Below are positions 60,929-64,000 of a stretch of 64,000 bases of DNA, piece by piece. The stretch is from Pseudooceanicola aestuarii (GTDB taxonomy: Bacteria; Pseudomonadota; Alphaproteobacteria; Rhodobacterales; Rhodobacteraceae). The first letter of the stretch is position 1, and every line of letters begins with the position of its first letter. Under the pieces are notes generated by a model. That model was not told the DNA's origin. It worked only from the letters and a program-made list of their open reading frames with translations, and did not search any database. Location: the NCBI RefSeq assembly GCF_010614805.1, contig NZ_JAAFZC010000001.1, positions 2,272,001-2,336,000 of the forward strand. Reading direction: 5' to 3'. The position numbers were made by a program, and so were the translations under genes.

Positions 60929-62746
60929 ATGGATGTTGTCCTTCTTTTCGGCATGGTCGTCGGCCTGCTGCTGATCGGCGTGCCGATCGCGATTTCGCTG
61001 GGGCTCAGCTCCATCCTGTTCCTGCTGATGTTTTCCGACACCTCGCTGGCCTCCATCGCGCAAAGTTTCTACCAGGCGATGGCGGGGCATTACACGCTGC
61101 TGGCGATCCCGTTCTTCATCCTGGCCTCCTCCTTCATGTCCACCGGCGGGGTGGCGCAGCGGATCATCCGGTTCTCCATCGCGCTGGTGGGGCATCTGCC
61201 CGGCGGGCTGGCCATCGCGGGCGTGGTGGCCTGCATGATGTTCGCCGCGCTGTCCGGTTCGTCGCCCGCGACGGTGGTGGCCATCGGCACGATCGTCATC
61301 GCCGGGATGCAGCAGGTCGGCTATTCCAAGGATTTCGCCGCCGGGGTCATCGCCAATGCGGGCACCCTGGGCATCCTGATCCCGCCCTCCATCGTCATGG
61401 TGGTCTATGCCTCCGCCACCGACGTGTCGGTGGGGCGGATGTTCCTGGCGGGGGTCATTCCCGGCCTGGTCGCGGGCGGGATGCTGATGGCCACGATCTA
61501 CGGCATCGCCAAGCTGCGCAACCTGCCCAAGGGTGACTGGCTGGGCTGGGGCGAGGTCATGGATTCCATGCTGGAGGCGGGCTGGGGCCTGTTCCTGATC
61601 GTGATCATCCTGGTGGGCATCTACGGCGGCATCTTCACACCGACAGAGGCCGCGGCGGTCGCCTCGGTCTATGCCTTCCTCGTGGCGATCTTCATCTATC
61701 GCGACATGGGGCCGCTGAGCCGCCGCAAATGGCTGCCCGAGGGGCGCGAAGCGACGGATCTGCTGGGGTTCCGCGTCGTCGGGTTCAGCCTGGTGAACGC
61801 GATCCTGTGGCAGATGATCGCCGTTGTCTCCGACGCGCTGGATGCCGGGGATGCGGCGCTGATCGGGGTGGTGTTCATTGCCGTGGCCATTGTGGCCGGG
61901 GCGCTGATGTCGCTGGCCGCGCGGCGCGGGATCCTGCGCGGCATGGCGACGGGACTCTTCGCGGTGATGGGCGTGTTGCCCTGGCTGTGGTTCATGGCCA
62001 GCGCCGTCATGGGCCAGGGTGTGGGTCTTTGGCCGGGCCTTGCCATGGCGGTGGCCGGGCTGGTGGTCTGCTGCCTGCCGCCGGCGGTGTTCCTGTTCGC
62101 ATTGTCGCGCGGGGCACAGGGGCTGGCGGGGGTCGGTGGCAGCTATGCAACCAGCCTGGCGCGCGGCGCGGGTCTGGTGGTCAAAGGCAATGTGGAGAAC
62201 GTGATCTGGGCCATTCCCAGCCTGTTCTCCCGCGCGACCCGCGACACCCTGTTCGAGGCCGGGAAGCTGACGATCACCCTGATGTTCATCATCGCCAACG
62301 CCCTGATCCTGAAGCACGTGCTGACGGATGAGCAGATCCCGCAACAGATCGCCTCGGCCATGCTGGCGGCCGGGTTCGGGCCGATCATGTTCCTGGTGAT
62401 CGTGAACGTCATCCTGCTGATCGGCGGCCAGTTCATGGAGCCGTCGGGGTTGATCGTGATCGTCGCGCCGCTGGTCTTTCCGATCGCGATCCAGCTGGGG
62501 ATCGATCCCATTCACCTGGGCATCATCATGGTCGTGAACATGGAAATCGGGATGATCACGCCGCCGGTGGGGCTGAACCTGTTCGTCACCTCCGGCGTGG
62601 CGGGGATGCCGATGATGCGCGTGGTCCGCGCGGCGCTGCCCTTCCTGGCCGTGCTCTTCGTGTTCCTGATCCTGGTCACCTATGTGCCTGCGATCTCCAC
62701 CTGGTTGCCGATCCTGATGATGGGGCCGGAGATCATCACCAATTGA
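60929..62746 (+). CDS. dctM: TRAP transporter large permease DctM with an expanded centre
   Basis: A 605-residue large permease, the ion-coupled carrier proper. The usual DctM parts are [20 protein letters not shown] ([14 protein letters not shown]), [14 protein letters not shown], and near the end [18 protein letters not shown]. Typical DctM proteins are about 430 residues. Here residues ~256-420 are an insertion with about five extra hydrophobic segments ([62 protein letters not shown] and others), placed between the two halves. The reading frame is intact. The insert may form added helices; its role is unknown. Confidence 0.9.
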   Translation: MDVVLLFGMVVGLLLIGVPIAISLGLSSILFLLMFSDTSLASIAQSFYQAMAGHYTLLAIPFFILASSFMSTGGVAQRIIRFSIALVGHLPGGLAIAGVVACMMFAALSGSSPATVVAIGTIVIAGMQQVGYSKDFAAGVIANAGTLGILIPPSIVMVVYASATDVSVGRMFLAGVIPGLVAGGMLMATIYGIAKLRNLPKGDWLGWGEVMDSMLEAGWGLFLIVIILVGIYGGIFTPTEAAAVASVYAFLVAIFIYRDMGPLSRRKWLPEGREATDLLGFRVVGFSLVNAILWQMIAVVSDALDAGDAALIGVVFIAVAIVAGALMSLAARRGILRGMATGLFAVMGVLPWLWFMASAVMGQGVGLWPGLAMAVAGLVVCCLPPAVFLFALSRGAQGLAGVGGSYATSLARGAGLVVKGNVENVIWAIPSLFSRATRDTLFEAGKLTITLMFIIANALILKHVLTDEQIPQQIASAMLAAGFGPIMFLVIVNVILLIGGQFMEPSGLIVIVAPLVFPIAIQLGIDPIHLGIIMVVNMEIGMITPPVGLNLFVTSGVAGMPMMRVVRAALPFLAVLFVFLILVTYVPAISTWLPILMMGPEIITN

Positions 62747-62879
62747 CCGGGGCCCATGGCGGCGGCGCCCGCTGGTCGGGGCGACCGACCGGCATGGGGG
62801 CCGGCCAGCACGAGAGCCGATGCACAGCGACGGGCGGCGCGGGGTTTCCGCGCCGCCCGCTGCGCGCTATGGGGGGCGC

Positions 62880-63497
62880 ATGGAATTGAGGGTCACGGAT
62901 CTTGCTGTCGCGCGTGGCGGCCTGCCGGTGCTGGAAGGGCTGGGTTTCGCCGTGCCCGCCGGGACGGCGCTGGTCCTGCGCGGGCCCAACGGGGCGGGCA
63001 AGACGACGCTGCTGCGCACGCTGGCGGGGCTGCAGCCACCGCTGTCGGGCCACGTCTCCGCCCCGGCCGAAAGCGTGGCCTATGCCGGCCATGCCGACGG
63101 GATCAAGCAGGCGCTGACCGTGGCGGAGAACCTGGAATTCTGGGCGCGGGTCCACGGGCGGCGCGACATCACCCCGGCGCTGGCGGCCTTTGACCTTGGG
63201 GCGCTGCGCGACCGTGCGGCGGGCAGCCTGTCGGCGGGTCAGGCACGGCGGCTGGGGCTTGCGCGGCTGGTGGTGACCGGCCGCCCCGCCTGGGTGCTGG
63301 ACGAGCCGACGGTCTCGCTCGATACCGCGTCGGTCGCGCTGTTCACGGCGGCGGTGCGGTCGCATCTGGCGGGCGGCGGGCTGGCGGTGATCGCCACCCA
63401 TATCGACCTGGGCCTGGCCGAGGCGCAGGTTCTGGACGTGGCGCCCTTTCGCGCGCGCCCCCGGCTGACGCGGGACTTCGACGAGGCCTTCCTGTGA
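62880..63497 (+). CDS. ccmA: Heme exporter ATP-binding protein CcmA
   Basis: A 205-residue ABC ATPase of the cytochrome c maturation system I, which powers heme handling with CcmB, CcmC and CcmD. Walker A is GPNGAGKTT, the signature [14 protein letters not shown] and Walker [12 protein letters not shown]. The ATG at 62880 begins the standard [10 protein letters not shown]; an earlier in-frame start at 62820 is not needed. It overlaps the ccmB start by 4 bases. Confidence 0.93.
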   Translation: MELRVTDLAVARGGLPVLEGLGFAVPAGTALVLRGPNGAGKTTLLRTLAGLQPPLSGHVSAPAESVAYAGHADGIKQALTVAENLEFWARVHGRRDITPALAAFDLGALRDRAAGSLSAGQARRLGLARLVVTGRPAWVLDEPTVSLDTASVALFTAAVRSHLAGGGLAVIATHIDLGLAEAQVLDVAPFRARPRLTRDFDEAFL

Positions 63498-64000
63498 TCG
63501 CCCTGCTGATCCGCGACCTGCGGCTGGCGGTGCGCGCCGGGGGCGGCTTTGGCCTGGGGCTGGTGTTCTACCTGATCCTGGTCGCACTGGTGGCCTTTGG
63601 CGTGGGGCCGCAGACCGAACGGCTGGCCGGGATCGCGCCGGGCATCCTGTGGGTGGGTGCGCTGCTGGCCTGTTTGCTGTCGCTGGACCGGATCTTTGCC
63701 CTGGACCGGGAGGACGGATCGCTGGACCTGCTGGCCACCGCGCCGCTGCCGCTGGAGGGGGTCGTCGCGGTCAAGGCGCTGGCCCATTGGCTGACCACCG
63801 GCCTGCCGCTGGTGGGCGCGGCGCCGGTGCTGGGGGTGCTGCTGTCGCTGCCGGCGGCGGGGCAGGGGTGGCTGATGTTGTCGCTGCTGCTGGGCACCCC
63901 GGCGCTGAGCGTGATCGGGGCCTTCGGTGCTGCGCTGACCGTGGGGTTGAAGCGCGGCGGGCTGCTGCTGTCGCTGCTGGTGCTGCCGCTGTATGTGCCG
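63494..64000 (+). CDS. ccmB: Heme exporter protein CcmB (3' end outside window)
   Basis: The first 169 codons of CcmB, a membrane subunit of the heme-handling ABC complex. It begins with GTG at 63494, inside the ccmA stop (GTGA overlap), and reads [20 protein letters not shown]. Hydrophobic helices follow ([33 protein letters not shown]). [18 protein letters not shown] is the conserved CcmB segment. The gene continues past the window end. Confidence 0.9.
   Translation, partial: MIALLIRDLRLAVRAGGGFGLGLVFYLILVALVAFGVGPQTERLAGIAPGILWVGALLACLLSLDRIFALDREDGSLDLLATAPLPLEGVVAVKALAHWLTTGLPLVGAAPVLGVLLSLPAAGQGWLMLSLLLGTPALSVIGAFGAALTVGLKRGGLLLSLLVLPLYVP

Overview
The window looks like a chromosomal segment of a marine-type alphaproteobacterium of the Rhodobacteraceae (Roseobacter group). 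The evidence is the high GC content, the rpoH, carD and Suv3-like helicase genes of that family's type, a tRNA-His with A73 and no G-1, TRAP dicarboxylate transport, an NtrC-class regulator without the sigma-54 contact loop, and several small families (DUF934, DUF2849, PGPGW, SCP2) in typical alphaproteobacterial settings. No insertion sequence, prophage or CRISPR array was seen. The genes are densely packed, with many 4-base ATGA overlaps.

Layout. 1-8.3 kb: a riboflavin operon (end of ribD, ribE, ribB, ribH, nusB) interrupted by three reverse-strand capsule genes (kpsC, an outer-membrane export lipoprotein, kpsS). 8.3-8.7 kb: a strong terminator and a candidate 6S RNA. 8.7-10.8 kb: an uncharacterised pair, a ClpP-fold periplasmic protein and a multi-pass coiled-coil membrane protein. 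10.9-14.6 kb: mmcB, small proteins, tRNA-His, an RluD-type pseudouridine synthase and rpoH. 14.6-25.2 kb: a peptide or gamma-glutamyl compound uptake regulon (M20 peptidase, gamma-glutamyltransferase, five-gene ABC importer, divergent IclR regulator, and a nearby membrane dipeptidase). 25.3-34.3 kb: pepF, a lipase-like hydrolase, SCP2, a TPR protein, a Suv3-like RNA helicase, hslR, fdxA and carD. 34.3-36.1 kb: divergent cobS and cobT. 36.2-42.4 kb: a compact reverse-strand cluster with three related glycosyltransferases, a sulfotransferase and a protein of unclear role. 42.9-46.8 kb: an OmpA protein with a 13-residue repeat tract, then xdhC and a molybdopterin-binding protein. 47.0-53.5 kb: infC, then an assimilatory sulfate reduction operon (cysG, DUF2849, cysI, cysH, DUF934, fpr) with a divergent Lrp-type regulator. 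53.5-62.7 kb: a P450, then a dctBD two-component system, an unknown membrane gene and the TRAP transporter dctPQM. 62.9 kb to the end: ccmA and the start of ccmB.

How the parts work together. The kps genes build and export a capsule on a Kdo linker. The GT/sulfotransferase cluster may decorate a surface glycan, with activated sulfate drawn from the sulfate pathway (inference). In the cys operon, siroheme made by CysG serves CysI, CysH supplies sulfite, and Fpr probably supplies reducing power. DctB/DctD should sense C4-dicarboxylates and act on two matching 18-bp palindromes 32 bp apart upstream of dctP. DctD has lost both the sigma-54 contact loop and the Walker A lysine, so activation probably goes through a sigma-70-type polymerase.

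Most notable observations: infC has no standard start codon and appears to start at AUA; the paired operators match the degenerate DctD; CysG has a truncated methyltransferase half; the dctD-dctP interval holds an unknown gene with a HEPN-like motif; and the glycosyltransferase/sulfotransferase cluster is the best candidate for an undescribed surface-glycan pathway.
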